Below, one piece after another: positions 10,248 to 23,144 of a stretch of DNA of 64,000 nt. Source of the DNA: Echria macrotheca (lineage: Eukaryota; Ascomycota; Sordariomycetes; Sordariales; Schizotheciaceae); contig MU839827.1 of NCBI GenBank assembly GCA_030411725.1, positions 1,240,001-1,304,000 of the forward strand, in the 5' to 3' direction. Position 1 is the first letter of the stretch; each line of letters begins with the position of its first letter. The position numbers and the translations under genes are program-made. The notes below the pieces were generated by a model, which saw nothing but the letters and a program-made list of their open reading frames with translations, was not told the origin of the DNA and ran no database searches.

Positions 10248-11361
10248 GCCATTTTTTTTTCCACATGGCTACAGCAGATTTTGTTGTCTGGAGTTTAGGG
10301 GACGGCGTCGGAAAAGACTTCCACATACTACATGTACTAATCCGGGATTGGCTTTGTCATTTGGAATGATGCTTCTTGTTCGGTCACGGTTTAGGAGGTT
10401 GGCTTTCAGAGGAAGACTTTGGGAGGGGGACAATGAATACTTTACGACCCGCTGCTGTGAAGGCAGAATAGAGAACAAGGCATGGTGCATGCCTGTATGC
10501 CATACATACCAGCCGATGAAATGTTGATACAGAAACAGTAAAAAGAAATATCATGACTACAATGCGCTAGTTCTAGTGATCATTTACAGCTCCCTGTCTC
10601 ATGCTTATAGACAGCGGCAGTCCTTACTGTAGATTTCTACTGGGAAGTCTTTAGAAACCTGGCCAGACGTAGAGTTGTTCTGCAGTGCCTTGTATGGAAA
10701 GTCGCAAATCCAGTCAACAGGCAGCTGCCCTGAAAATCTGGCTGGCGAATTGACGCAATCCGGACGCGGAACCCGCGCTTTGCTGATTGATTGGCGGGCA
10801 AAGTGCGATGATGAAAGTGCCGCATCCCTGAAAAGCAGCACTAGCCACACAGAGCCACCCCCCGCCACGTCTCTGATTGACCAAGAGGCACGAGCGCGGC
10901 CGGCTGTTGGTGGGACCGAAGAATTCCAGGCCGCATTAGGCTTAGGCGATCTGTGGCTCGCGAATTCATGTCCCTGCTCCCTGTCGATGGAACTCCTTGA
11001 ACAACACTTCAAACTCAACCTCGCTCAAGCCCGCCGCCGAATTTTTGCAGCCCAACTCGACGCCCGCTGTGCATCCACGGCCACGGCACACCGCAATTGC
11101 CTCTCGCCGCCCGCTGGCTCTTCGTGTCCTTTTTTTCTGTTTGCACCGCGCCAACCTCATCGCCCGTCGCAGGGCTTGTTTCGCCCCGGCCGCCCTGATC
11201 GGCAGTGCTTGTCGCGTGGACGTCCCCATGCGCGCCTAGGTCTGCAATCCCATACCCGCCCCAGACCATCACCACCCACTGCATGGTGTTCCCCAGTATC
11301 GCCGACACGAGATATGATGGTTGGAGGACGGAGGGTGCGGTAGACTTCTCACAACCTCGCA
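10248..11361. other. Intergenic, SET1 upstream region
   Basis: These 1.1 kb lie between the securin candidate and SET1. Overlapping open frames here are Arg/Ser/Pro-rich on both strands and have no recognisable domain, so I read it as 3' UTR plus the promoter and 5' UTR of SET1. A pyrimidine-rich part precedes the SET1 start. Confidence 0.55.
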
Positions 11362-14300
11362 ATGACTCGCCCTCCAGGTGCGAGCTTCGCGCAGTTCTTC
11401 CCTACCGCGCCGCGGGTCGCCAGGGACAGAGCCGTCGAGCGCGAGAGGGCAAGCAGAAGGGATTCGCCTTCTGCGAGGGCAGCTGACACGAGCGGCAATC
11501 ATACCCCGTCGCGGCCTTCGCCAGATGACGGCTCTGGCGCCGTCCTCGGTGCCTCGACCAGCTCCAGCTTCAGCTCGAAACCCTTTACGAATGGCCTGGC
11601 TCCCGACGGCGCGCGCGCTCCGCCTTCTGATGATACAGAATCTCTGATCGAGGACGCGGCCAATACTGTGGGCTCGACGAGCTCTCACGGTAGCACGAGT
11701 TCATCGCTGTTTAGCGCCTCAACGCAACACAACGTCATGGCGGCGATGAAAAACGCAAACAACCTTCCCACCCCTCTCACCTCTGTCGACTCCCCGTCCT
11801 CATATACCCTCCCAGCCGCCGCCTCCAAGGCGCAATCGACCACGCCCCAATATGTCGACGGTACCAACGGCGTCGTTGATGACGGTGCGACTGCTGCTCC
11901 CGCAAGCATAGAGCGCGTCCCTGCCCGCGATCCCGGTCGCTCGATCAAGTGCATACAGTGTGTATATGATCCTCTTCAAGACCTCAAGATCCCCGGTTCC
12001 GAGCGCAAAAAGGCGAAAACAAAATACAAGGAGTTCGGCTTGGTATGTACACTGAATACTCTTACACTGAGGGGGGGACGTCATCTATTGTGTGAATCAT
12101 TTGGCTAATACCATTCGCATAGGCCGAAGAAGATGACGTCCCCCCTCCAGATCCGCGGCTGTCCAAAGGCGGAAAGCTCAACTACATCAACGTCGACTTC
12201 CACCTCCCCAAGGGTCGGTTACGACAAGCGCCTTACAACCTGCGGCCTTACCCGTACGACCCTAAGACCTCGTGCGGGCCCGGGCCGCCGACACAGATCG
12301 TCGTCACCGGCTTCAATCCCCTCATCAGCACCAGCAAGCTCCTGGCGATTTTCTCCTCGTTTGGCGAGATCGCCGAGAGCAGCAACAAGATTCACCCTGA
12401 GACGGGGAGCTACCTCGGCTTTGCCACTTTTCGCTACAGGGACTCGAGGCCAACATCTGCGCGACCGATACCCATTAGTGCGCATGATGCGGCAAAACGG
12501 GCGCTCCGGTCGCTCCATGGTAAGAAGATCGAGTCGAACGTGGTGCGTGTTGAATATGATCGCGATGGGCGCAAGAGCTCCCTCATGCTCGAGGAAATTC
12601 TCAACAAGGAGAGGGAAGCGTCGCAAACGCCGGCCGTTGCGGCCAAAGTCCCCACTGGTCCTCGACCCAAGGAGTTCATACCAGGGCCCCCTCCAACAGC
12701 ACCCAAGGGACCAGCGGCGCACCGCGCGCTGGTGGGCGGCCAGGAAGCTGTGTGGGTGCCTAAACCGCGACCGAGCGTGCTCGAAGTCGACCCCATCAAG
12801 AACCAAATAAAAAGCGAGCCATACATCTTTGTCGCCCACGAGCATGTACCGGTTATGTTCGCGACGGTCGCCCATATGAAAAAGCGGTTGAAAACGTACT
12901 TGTTCGAGGACATCCGCATCGACCGGACGGGCTATTATATCATCTTCCGCGACACGAGTACTGGGCGCTCTGAAGCGGAAAGATGTTACCGGGCAGCGGA
13001 CCGAACCGCTTTCTTCACGTATACATTATGCATGGAACTTCATCCCTACGGGACGGTTGGAAAAGATTCGCGGTCGTCGAGCGAACTACGGCGGGCGAGC
13101 CGTACCCTGGATGTGCGTCCAGTGGTGGAACACCGGTATAGGGAAGACCGGGATCGCCGACGCCGCGAGGAGGAGGCCGACCTTGAGGAGGAAAAGAAGC
13201 AGAGGGCGAAAAATTTCGACCCTGTTTTGGAGGCCGTCGAGGTGGTGCGGCGCGAGATGGCCGAACAGTTGATCCGGCACATTCGTACCAAAATCGCCGC
13301 ACCTGCCTTGTTCGAGCACCTTGACCCTGCTAACCATGTGGCCAAGCGTCGAAAGCTGAACATTGACGATCCGAAAGGCTCAAGGTTGCCTTCCATCGTG
13401 TTCGATGACTCGGAAGAGAAATCACCCATTGGCACCCCGAATTCGCGGGCAGACCCTATAGAGAGACGTACTGCCCGCTTGGACGTATCTTCTCTGCCGC
13501 GCATCCGGAGGGTTAAAAATGCCGGCATCAACACTCGCAAACATGGGTTCAATGATCCCTTTGCCCGGCAGCGCGCACCCGTCATGCGGCAAGCGTTCCG
13601 CTCCTTGCACCACCAGTTGCAAAGCGATAGCGAGGACGATTCGGAGGATGACACCGAGAATAGGGACTCTCTCGGGAGGGATACCGAGGAACCTGAATCT
13701 CGTCCAAGGAGCCGCATGAGCACAGATGACGACGGTGCCAAGGAGGACTACACCTCTTGGGGTCCGGCCGAGGATGACTCCATGACAGAGGCCAGCTTCT
13801 TGCTCAATGACAGCTCCGTGTTGCCTAAGAAGAGAAAGCTTCTGACGGGTGTTGAAAAGGCTGCCAAGCGGCAGAAGACGGACGAAGAGCTCTTCGGTGT
13901 GACTATTGATCGCATTGAAGACATCTATCCGTCCAGGGAAGCTTCGCCGGAGGACATAATACTGCCCGACGCCGAGCCCATCGAGCAGAAAGATACAGAC
14001 AGCTCCCGAGTTCCGACCCCAGGCCCTGACGTTGCCTCCAAGAAAAAACCTGTCAAGACCAAGAAGAAGTCGAAGAAGCAATTATTTGAGGAGCGGGAAG
14101 CACTCAAAAGACAACAGCAGGAGGTATTCGAGAAAGAGGCACGCCAATCTCAGGATCTCGATACCGGGCCCGAGCCACCGAAGCCGGAGCCGACAGAACC
14201 CGAGGAGGAAGAGAAGCCCGATGTTGACGAAGATCTATATCCGTCGGCCAAGGGCCCGGCCTTGGAGGTGCCCTCGAATTTCGAGCTCGATGTGCAATCC

Positions 14301-15283
14301 TTTTTGAAGCTCTCCTTGGAAGACAGAGACCGCCCTGATCTCAGCAGGCTCCGGAAGAAGTTTGGTCCTAGCAGGATCGAAGCTCCGGAACTCTGGTTAT
14401 GGAGGAGGAATCGCATTCGCGAGCTCAACTCGGCTGACGGGTCGATCGAGAAGCCGGTCGGTATCGAGGGCCACTACGTACCGAACCCCACGGGTTGCGC
14501 CAGGACTGAAGGAGTGAAGAAGATTCTCAACTCGGAGAAGTCAAAGTACCTCCCCCACCACATCAAAGTCAAGAAGGCGAGAGAGGAACGGCAGGCGCAT
14601 GCGGGAAAGAACGGCAAGGACACAGCAGCGGCGGCCGCCGAGGCAGCGCGCCTTGCTGCAGAAAGCCTCGTGGCTAAGGGCAACTCTCGCGCCAATCGTG
14701 CCAACAACCGACGATTCGTTGCGGACCTCAACGACCAGAAGAGGGCGCTCGGGCAAGATTCAGACGTACTCCGCTTCAATCAGCTAAAGAAGCGGAAGAA
14801 GCCGGTCAAGTTTGCGCGGTCAGCCATCCACAACTGGGGCTTATACGCCATGGAGAACATCCCCAAGGACGACATGATTATTGAATATGTCGGCGAAGAA
14901 GTGCGGCAGCAGATTGCAGATCTCCGAGAGCATCGATATCTTAAGAGCGGCATCGGCAGCAGCTACCTCTTCCGGATCGATGACAACACGGTCATCGATG
15001 CAACCAAGAAGGGTGGCATAGCTCGGTTCATCAATCACAGCTGCATGCCCAACTGCACGGCCAAGATCATCAAGGTGGAGGGAAGCAAGCGCATCGTTAT
15101 CTATGCGCTCCGAGATATTGCTCAGAGTAAGTGGCAGTTTGTGTTTAATATGACATGTCAGCTAACAGGATGACCACAGACGAGGAGTTGACATACGACT
15201 ACAAGTTCGAGCGAGAAATTGGCAGCCTGGATCGCATCCCATGTCTATGCGGGACGGCCGCATGCAAAGGGTTCCTCAACTGA
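11362..15283 (+). CDS. SET1: Histone H3 lysine-4 methyltransferase Set1 (COMPASS)
   Basis: Set1 methylates H3K4 within COMPASS. Exons 11362-12042, 12123-15126 and 15180-15283 give 1262 aa. Domains in order: a disordered N-terminus (1-200); an RRM near 280-375 (TQIVVTGFNPLISTSKLLAIF..); a second RRM-like SET-associated region near 455-540 (SEPYIFVAHEHVPVMFATV); a long acidic/basic linker; N-SET near 935-1055; SET from about 1120 (KFARSAIHNWGLYAMENI) with RFINHSCMPNC near 1197; the post-SET zinc motif CLCGTAACKGFLN at the C-terminus. The last intron (53 nt, GTAAGT..CAG) splits SET and yields ..DIAQNEELTYDYKFE.., so the open frame continuing past 15126 is not the real end. The first intron is 80 nt (GTATGT..TAG). 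Confidence 0.95.
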
Positions 15284-16620
15284 TGCCTGGTGCGGTTGGT
15301 TCTCCGACGTGACTGATGACGCGGCCTATCATCACGATCACCCTTCGATAATGACAAGGTCTGGTGGAGTTTCCCCAGCCGAGACTGGAGGGTTTCAACA
15401 GCAACTAATATTAACCGTCGTTCACTTGGATCTGGCTGCACCCGGGTGATTGATGCACATGGGCTCGGTTCTATATAAATGCTTGCATTATATCGGTGCA
15501 GGGGGTGGGTGGCCGGGGATGCCTACAGGCAATGGTAAAAGCTGAACCCTTTTTAGGGGGTCTTCCCGTCATATTTTCACTTTCCAGACATGGAATTGCC
15601 CCGGTTGCTTTGTTTACCACGGGGTCGGCGGCGTTTTTTGGTGGCTCAGCGAGTTTCTCGGTCTTGACTTCGGCAGCAATGGGCGGTCATGGGGTTTGGG
15701 GTTTGGGTGATAGAAGGCGGTCGACTCGGCAAGGGATGGCCCTTTTCTCGTACTTTTATGATACAGGCAGGCAGCGAATAGGGAGAAGGCCGGTCTCAAC
15801 GCCAGCCAGCAGAGGTGGACATGGGCAACAGGCGTTCAGTATTGGCGTCGGAAATGTAAATAGGATGATCGAGCTGAGGAGGGAGAGTGAATCCAGCCTC
15901 TACTGCCACTGCGGCGAGTAGATAATCGAGGGACTTCAAGTCATGACTTTGCTCTGGGCGTGAGGATCAATGAATGCAGTGGGCGGGACTACACTTGGCC
16001 TAAATAATAGGGCAATGGCAGGTATAACGGTGCTTGAGTGCTTGTTTATTGTTCCATCCTGCCACGGCTCACCCACCCCCCTCACCTTCCTGTTGTAAAC
16101 CACTAACAAGCCGCAACCCTGCACCTGCCACACACTGACAGCGCCCAGGACAACACGATAGATGCAGGTTGGGCTGCGGCCACGTCTCCGGGTGCGGCCG
16201 TCGCTCGTTGATCTGTTGGTTCGCGGCAAGAGCGCAGACGGCGACGGCAGTCGACACCTGGGTCACGGCGCGAACGGCCAGCTGCAGCCTGGTGAAGGAC
16301 AGTTAGAACACGCGGCTGGGGGTGCCACAGCATCATCACGGCCTCCACTTTTAGCTCGCTCGGCTGTCTCCGCACCCCAACACCTGCATGCGGAGCTTGA
16401 GCCCGGCCTCTCGCAAGCTGCAAACCTCCCACTTCCACCATCGCCCACCAAACCAAGCCCTGCCTCACCACCGCCGCTGCCGCCATCCCCGCCCTCTGCA
16501 CCGCTGCATCTCGGTGCAGCTGCCTCTCCGGATCGCAATCCGTCCCTCAAACCCCCGCGCGCCCCATCCTCCAGCCCCGAGACGTCAGCGCCCGCATCCG
16601 CGCCAATTCCCGCGTCCAAG
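15284..16620. other. Intergenic between SET1 and V-ATPase A
   Basis: These 1.3 kb hold the SET1 3' end and the upstream region of the V-ATPase gene. The right half (16200-16620) is strongly CT/CA-rich and becomes CCG-rich near the start codon, typical of a highly expressed fungal gene. I see no coding exon. Confidence 0.55.
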
Positions 16621-18810
16621 ATGGCTCCGGTAAGCTCGCATATCTCGGCCTACGACACGCCGGTGCTGGACGGCAGAGGCTAATAAGTCTGTGCCGCATA
16701 GTCCAAGACAGACGGGCCGAAGGATGGCCTCCATCTAGGTATGGAAATACCCCCATACACTCCCTTCTTCAGGTGTTCTCGAGCTTACCATGGCGGCGCA
16801 ATGCAGGCAAGATCTACTCGGTGTCAGGGTTAGTTCCTTACAAGCCGCCGCTGGCCCGACCGTGGCTGATAGCGCAACAGACCCGTTGTCATCGCCGAGG
16901 ACATGATTGGTGTTGCTATGTATGAGTTGGTAGGCATCGCCCGCAGCCCCGAGGTGGCGTCGTCAGCTAAGCTCCGGGGCAGGTCAAGGTCGGACACGAC
17001 AAGCTCGTCGGCGAGGTCATTCGGATCAACGGCGACCAGGCAACTATCCAAGTATACGAGGAGACAGGTAGGTCTGGATGCCGGTCAAGGACGGCGTTGG
17101 GGACGGATCAAGGCTGACTGGACACTGCAGCTGGCGTTACCGTCGGCGACCCCGTCGAGCGGACAGGCAAGCCCCTATCCGTAGAGCTTGGGCCCGGCCT
17201 CCTCAACAACATCTACGATGGTATCCAGCGCCCGCTGGCCAAGATCGCGCAGCAGGTGAAGAGCATCTATATCCCCCGCGGTATTGCTGCGCCGGCCCTG
17301 GATCGGACGAAGAAGTGGGACTTCACGCCTACGCTCAAGGTCGGCGACCACATCACGGGCGGCGATGTGTGGGGAACCGTGTTTGAAAACTCGTTCATTA
17401 CGGTGCACAAGATCCTGTTCCCGCCCAGGGCCCGGGGTACGATTACCAAGATCGCTTCCAAGGGCAGCTACACGGTTGACGAGAAGATTCTCGAGGTCGA
17501 GTTCGATGGCAAGAAGACCGAGTATGGCATGATGCAGACGTGGCCGGTGCGAGTACCGCGTCCCACAACGGAGAAGCACTCGGCCGATCAGCCCTTCCTC
17601 GTCGGACAGCGTGTGCTTGACGCTCTCTTCCCTTCTGTCCAGGGAGGTACCGTGGCCATCCCCGGAGCCTTTGGCTGTGGCAAGACGGTCATCAGTCAGT
17701 CGGTGTCCAAGTTCTCCAACAGCGATGTCATCGTCTACGTCGGGTGCGGCGAGCGTGGCAATGAGATGGCCGAAGTCTTGAAGGACTTCCCCGAGCTTAC
17801 CATTGACGTTGATGGCCGCAAGGAGCCCATCATGAAGCGCACTACCCTCATCGCCAATACCTCGAACATGCCCGTGGCTGCCCGTGAGGCGTCCATCTAC
17901 ACGGGGATTACGGTTGCCGAGTATTTCCGAGACCAGGGCATGAACGTGGCCATGATGGCCGACTCTTCATCGCGCTGGGCCGAGGCACTGAGAGAAATCT
18001 CGGGTCGCCTTGGTGAGATGCCGGCTGATCAGGGCTTCCCCGCCTACCTCAGCGCCAAGCTCGCCTCTTTTTACGAGCGTGCCGGCCGTGTCCAGGCACT
18101 GGGCAGCCCCGAGCGCGAGGGCAGTGTCAGCATTGTGGGTGCCGTGTCGCCGCCCGGAGGTGACTTTTCGGATCCCGTCACGTCGGCCACGCTCGGTATT
18201 GTGCAGGTCTTCTGGGGTCTCGACAAGAAGCTGGCACAGCGCAAGCATTTCCCGTCGATCAACACGTCACTCAGCTACAGCAAGTACATGACGACGCTGG
18301 ACAGGTGGTACGAAAAGGAGTACCCCGACTTCCCCCGGCTCCGAGACCGCATCCGCCAGCTCCTGTCCGACAGCGAAGAGCTCGACCAGGTTGTCCAGCT
18401 GGTCGGAAAGTCGGCCCTGTCCGACCCCGACAAGATTACGCTTGACATGGCGACGCTAATCAAGGAAGATTTCTTGCAGCAGAATGGTTACTCGGACTAC
18501 GACCAGTTCTGCCCCATCTGGAAGACGGAGTGGATGATGAAGCTGATGATGGGATTCCACGACGAGGCGCAAAAGGCTATTGCGCAAGGCCAGACTTGGG
18601 CCAAGGTTCGTGAGGCGACGCAGGATCTGCAGGCGCAGCTGCGGAATCTCAAGTTTGAGGTTCCAAGCGAAGGGCAGGAGAAGATTTGCAAGAAGGTGAG
18701 CCTATTTTTTTTTTTACTGGAAGTGAAGCAAGGAAAACTGACTGGGCAAATAGTACGAAGCAATTCAGCAATCCATGCTGGACAAGTTTGCCTCGGTTGT
18801 TGACGAGTAG
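16621..18810 (+). CDS. VMA1: V-type proton ATPase catalytic subunit A
   Basis: Subunit A hydrolyses ATP in the V1 sector that acidifies vacuoles. Seven exons: 16621-16629, 16702-16738, 16807-16828, 16881-16929, 16983-17067, 17131-18695, 18754-18810. Joined they give 607 aa, the Neurospora length. The first exon codes only MAP and the third is 22 nt (GKIYSVSG region). The product reads MAPSKTDGPKDGLHLGKIYSVSGPVVIAEDMIGVAMYEL in pieces across exons 1-4. The Walker A loop GAFGCGKTVIS, the DSSSRWAEALREISGRLGEMP block and SPPGGDFSDPVT are intact. There is no intein, unlike yeast VMA1. Introns have GTAAGC, GTATGG, GTTAGT, GTAGGC, GTAGGT and GTGAGC donors. Proximal exons are easily missed by gene finders. 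Confidence 0.96.
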
Positions 18811-19372
18811 ACTTGGACGTTCTGTAGCATGGGGTGATCACCCTAACTTGGTATATGCACCTATTGGTGTGTTTTGTCCTCTGTACCTGTAGAATTTGTG
18901 AGGCAGTTGGGGCTTCTGCCGATAGACCTTGAGGAGGTCGAGGACCTGGGTGGAACACGTGGTGGAGCATAGCAATGCTGTCTGTTTTCTGTCGGTCGTC
19001 ATGTTGCGTTTCCAAGGGAGTTGTAGCCAGTTGCCTGCGTGGCTTGTTCATGGCGAATCGAACCTATTTGACTCCTTGATCTGTTCTGGGTCCCTGATGT
19101 GTTCCGGGTTGTGCTGTGAGCTGTGAAATCAGGGGTGAATTTAAGATTCGGGGTTAGGGTTGATACTGGGAAAGTTGCGACCAACCGAGAGCTGGGTGCC
19201 CCTCCGTAATCTATCTGGCTGTGGTACCTGAGAGCTCGCCGATTGGATTGCCGCCCCAAAACCATACTCGGATGCCATTCAAGCTTCCTTTGGTCGGCAG
19301 TCGTCAACAACGTGCCATGACGAGGGCACTCGTCCAGCGACCGGTCCGCTTGCAGCTTCAACAGCCATCACC
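18811..19372. other. Intergenic upstream of recyclin-1
   Basis: These 562 bp hold the V-ATPase 3' UTR and the promoter of the next gene. A telomere-like GGGTTAGGGTTG lies at 19151-19161, about 210 bp before the recyclin start. Confidence 0.55.
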
Positions 19373-22340
19373 ATGTCCAACTTCAAACGGGCCATGCCGG
19401 CGACGGCAGCCCCGCCCAAGTCGAGCATCCTCCAGACGCTGCAGGCCACCGAGATGATCGACTCCAAGCCCTTGCTGCCGGCCGGTATGTTTTTGTTTGT
19501 ATTGGAGATTGCCATATAATTGACTAAAGGTTTTTTGTCTGACAGAGATCCTGGCCACCATCATCGATTACCTCCCGATCCCTGACCTGATGCGCTTCGC
19601 CCGCACGAGCCGCCGCATGCGCGAGATGGTCTATGACGACACCCGCTGGGTAGCCAGGCTAAGGAGCATGGGGTGCTGGGATGAGGCCGAGGCGCGCCGT
19701 CGGTTCGAGGAGGCCATGAAGCGGCGAAGGGACATGGCCAGTCGGGCGGCGGCGGCGGCGGCGGCACAACCGGGACCGGGGGGAGGAGGACTGCAGCCGG
19801 GGAAGCCACCGACCATTACGACGACGACACTGTTTGATGCCTCGCTCGAGGAGGAGCGGCGGAAACAGCGGCAGATCCAGCAGCTGGCCGATGTGCGGGA
19901 CGGGTTCGAGACCATGGCCGTGACAGCCGGGGGAAGTGCGGGTGCGGTGGCGGCGCAGGACCCGTCCAAGGACCCCGAGGCGTTGCTGAGGGTGATCAAG
20001 ACGGCGCAGAGCGTGCGAGGCCGCGCACGGCAGGAGTACGGGCGTATCTACGGCGCGCTGGCGCCGTTTTACCTTGATCTGGCGCAGGCCAAGACGCACA
20101 CGGACCCGATCGTGTTCAAGGTGTTCCGGGACCCGGAGCGGCAGGCGCAGATGCTGTCGAATTTGCTGGTCTTTGCGAAGAGCGACTGGGCGCAGGGCTG
20201 GCAGCAGCGCGAGGAGCGGCTGCACGCCATGGTGGCCATCTTTGAGAGCGCGGTGCTGCGCGAGTTCGAGCAGGGCTACGAGTTCTGGGACGTCGAGGGG
20301 CGCATGAAGAAGTATGCGGGCGTGCTGAGCCTGTTGAATGGCGGGGGCGTTGCTGTCGAGCTGTTCATCCAGAAGCACCCCATCTTCCAGGATAAGGAGG
20401 TGCTGGCGAACCCGCTCGACTGTATCAACCAGGCGCCGAGCGACAGCGTCTCGCTCGAGCCGTCGCGGCGGTTTCTCGAGGTGCTCACGGCGAAAGTGGA
20501 CGAGCAGGCGGAGAATATCGACAAGATCTTTCCGGATCCGGGGCCGGTGTTTTGGGCTTTTCTGGACCGGGTGCGGGAGGAGATCATCACCGAGTACGTG
20601 ACGTCGTTGTTCGACGAGACACACGAGCGGAGCATCCCGTCCTACCTGAAGGCGGTGTCGGGGCTGTTTGAGCAGATATTACAGTTCTTCCGGACGGTGC
20701 GGCCGCCCAGGGGGGTCGACGCGGAGCAGCAGGAGGCAAAGGCCATCGAGTTTGCCCTCAGAGTGTTTGAGCCGCACTTGGATCTCTACCTGCAGGACGA
20801 GCTGGAGCACTTTACACGGCAGGCGGAGAAGGAGGTCGGCAGCTGGGAGAAGAAGCTGTCGGCGGCGGACGCCAGCGCCGAGTCGTTCTTCATGGCCAAT
20901 TTTACGAATCGACAGGCCGACAAGAAGGATTTCTTGACGTCGTTCAAGAAGGTCGTCATGATGCCCGTCACGGTGCTCCCTACGAGTTTGGGTCTGCCGG
21001 CCATCGGGTCTCCGTTTGCCAGCTCGAAGCCGGCAGCCTCGACTAGTGCCAACGGCAGTACCTTGCAGACGGGCGCCAGTCCGCAGCCTTCCCGGCCGCA
21101 CTCACCCAGTCTGGCTACGGTTAATAACTCAGCCGAGCGAAGCGCGAGCCCGATGCCCGGGAAGGCCCCGACGGACGAGCTGGCAGCGAAGGCGGCGCTG
21201 ATGACATCCCGGCTGGAGGGCATCAGGTCGCTGTTCAGCATCGAGGTGGCTCTGAGTCTTGTGCACGCAGCCAAGGCAAGTCTCGGACGTATGGCCGTGT
21301 TCATCCAGCTAGGCGGCCAGGCGGGCGGCGAGGCGCGCGAGCAGTGCGAGGCCATCTTCGTGACGCTGCTCCGGATCCTAGGCGGACGCCACATCAAGCC
21401 CGGCTTCGACAGGGCCGTAGCGCACCTGTCGCAGTACAACCCGCGCGAGGTCAGCCAGCACGACCAGGGCGGCGTGGCGCCGCTCGTGACGTTTATCGAG
21501 CTGGTGAACGTGGGCGATCTGATATCCCAGATGATTGACGTGTTCTACGAGCAGCAGCTCGCCGGCCCCAAGATTGCCGACCGCAACGACTTCTTGGACC
21601 CGGCCGGGCTGGCGAAGAAGAAGTTTGAGCAGATGCTCGACGAGAGCGTCGCCGCTGGTCTTAACAAGGGCATCGACGTGCTCATGGACGAGGTCGAGTA
21701 CCTGTGCGCGACGACGCAGCGGCCGACGGATTACAACCCTGCCGCCGTCGTGGTGGAGTCGTCCTCTTCTGAGAAGTCCTCAGAAGCAGCAGCAGCAGCA
21801 GGACAAACACAACCGCAACAACAGCCGCCATCCACGCCCGGGTTGGCATCCAAAGGAGGAGGAGGCGGTATGGACATTGGTCCCACGCCGACGGCCCAGC
21901 GCATCTGCGACCTCGTGGCGAGCCACACCAACATGCTCGTGGGGAGCACCGACAAGTCGATGCTCGACGTGTTCAACGGCGAGGTTGGTCTCAGGCTGTT
22001 CGGGGCCGTGTGCAAGCACCTCAAGCGGCAGCGCGTGTCGACCGAGGGCGCCGTCAAGCTGATCGCCGACATGAACCTGTATTTTGGGTACGTCCGCACG
22101 CTCAAGAACCAGGACCTGCTGGCGTACTTTGGCGCGCTGCGCGAGCTGAGCCAGATTTATTTGATTGATGCGAAGAGTCACGCGAAGGAGATGGCGACTA
22201 TTATTGCGGATGCGGATCGGTTTGGGGGGATTTTTCGGGCCGAGGAGGTTTATGAGTTTGCGGAGCGGAGGGCGGATTGGTATGCTGTTAAGAGGGAGGT
22301 TGAGAGGGCTATGTATGGGTTGGAGTGTTGTGTTATATAG
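19373..22340 (+). CDS. RCY1: F-box protein with Sec10-like region, recyclin-1
   Basis: Recyclin-1 (yeast Rcy1, fission yeast Pof6) is an F-box protein with an exocyst Sec10-like region acting in endocytic recycling with Skp1. Exon 1 is 19373-19484 and exon 2 is 19546-22340, giving 968 aa; the 61-nt intron (GTATGT..GACTAA..CAG) sits inside the F-box. The F-box reads EILATIIDYLPIPDLMRFARTSRRMREMV at about residues 38-66. After an Ala/Pro/Gly-rich linker, the Sec10-like part begins around RVIKTAQSVRGRARQEYGRIYGALAPF and runs to the end, with low-complexity interruptions (Ser-rich near 490-530, Ala/Gln-rich near 750-775). The C-terminus YAVKREVERAMYGLECCVI ends in CCVI, a possible CaaX-like prenylation motif. 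Its GC-rich codon use produces long shadow frames on both strands. Confidence 0.93.
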
Positions 22341-23144
22341 TTTTTTTTTTATTGGTGTCTGGGAGACAGGGTAGGGTGGATGTGGATGTGGATGGGGATG
22401 GGGGGATGGGGGGGGTGAAAAGGGGTTTCATTTTTTTTTTTTTTTTCTACATCGGATTGGTTGGGTGTCACTATCGAGAGAGGAAACTTGGGGTTTGTTG
22501 TTCATGGCACATTGGGGTTCTATTCCAGTAAGGTAGGTAGGTTGGAATGATTCAGGCGTAGAAAGGTAGAAGAAAAAGTTGAACATGACAAATTTAGCTT
22601 AGTATATGTGCCTAGACCGTTTGTTCCTCTTCAGCTCTAGTCTGGTCTCATTCCCAATGGGGCAGCGGGAGGTTATAGGTGATAAATAAGATAATAGCTT
22701 AGTAGTTGACAATGCAGATGTCGAGAGCTTAAAAGAGCCACTGCTGTGTTCATAAAGACCATACATTATTCGACAGGAGTGGCTGCGGGAATGTGAGTCT
22801 CTTCAGTTCTCTGAAGATTATTACATGGCCACGACTGGGTATCCAGTTTAGAAACTAGATAATAAGATGTCATGCTTCCTGAAGTCGATATTCTCACAAG
22901 TGTGGCGGTACAGTACCAAGGGGTTGTTTCCCGCCAGTTCTTGGAGCATAAAATAAGCCTGACCATGGACAGGATTACCCAAGCGTACCACAGAGTCAAG
23001 AAGAGATACGATCATCAAAGTCAATATATTCACAATCAACACCAACGCCCCATCCCATGCCTGTGCCCTTGTCCTATGTACAGACCCCTACTCCGCAAAC
23101 GCCAGTCCGTTTACATGTCTAGAATATCCGATATCCGTAAACAG
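22341..23144. other. Intergenic between convergent recyclin-1 and CDK7
   Basis: These 804 bp lie between two 3' ends. They contain a GGATGT/GGGGATG-type purine repeat (22375-22420) and a T-tract (22432-22446) just after the recyclin stop. No gene is visible. Confidence 0.6.

Noticed and set aside
15127..15173. Apparent SET1 C-terminus ending at 15173
   Set aside because: It is an intron read-through; splicing 15127-15179 restores the end of SET and the post-SET cysteines.
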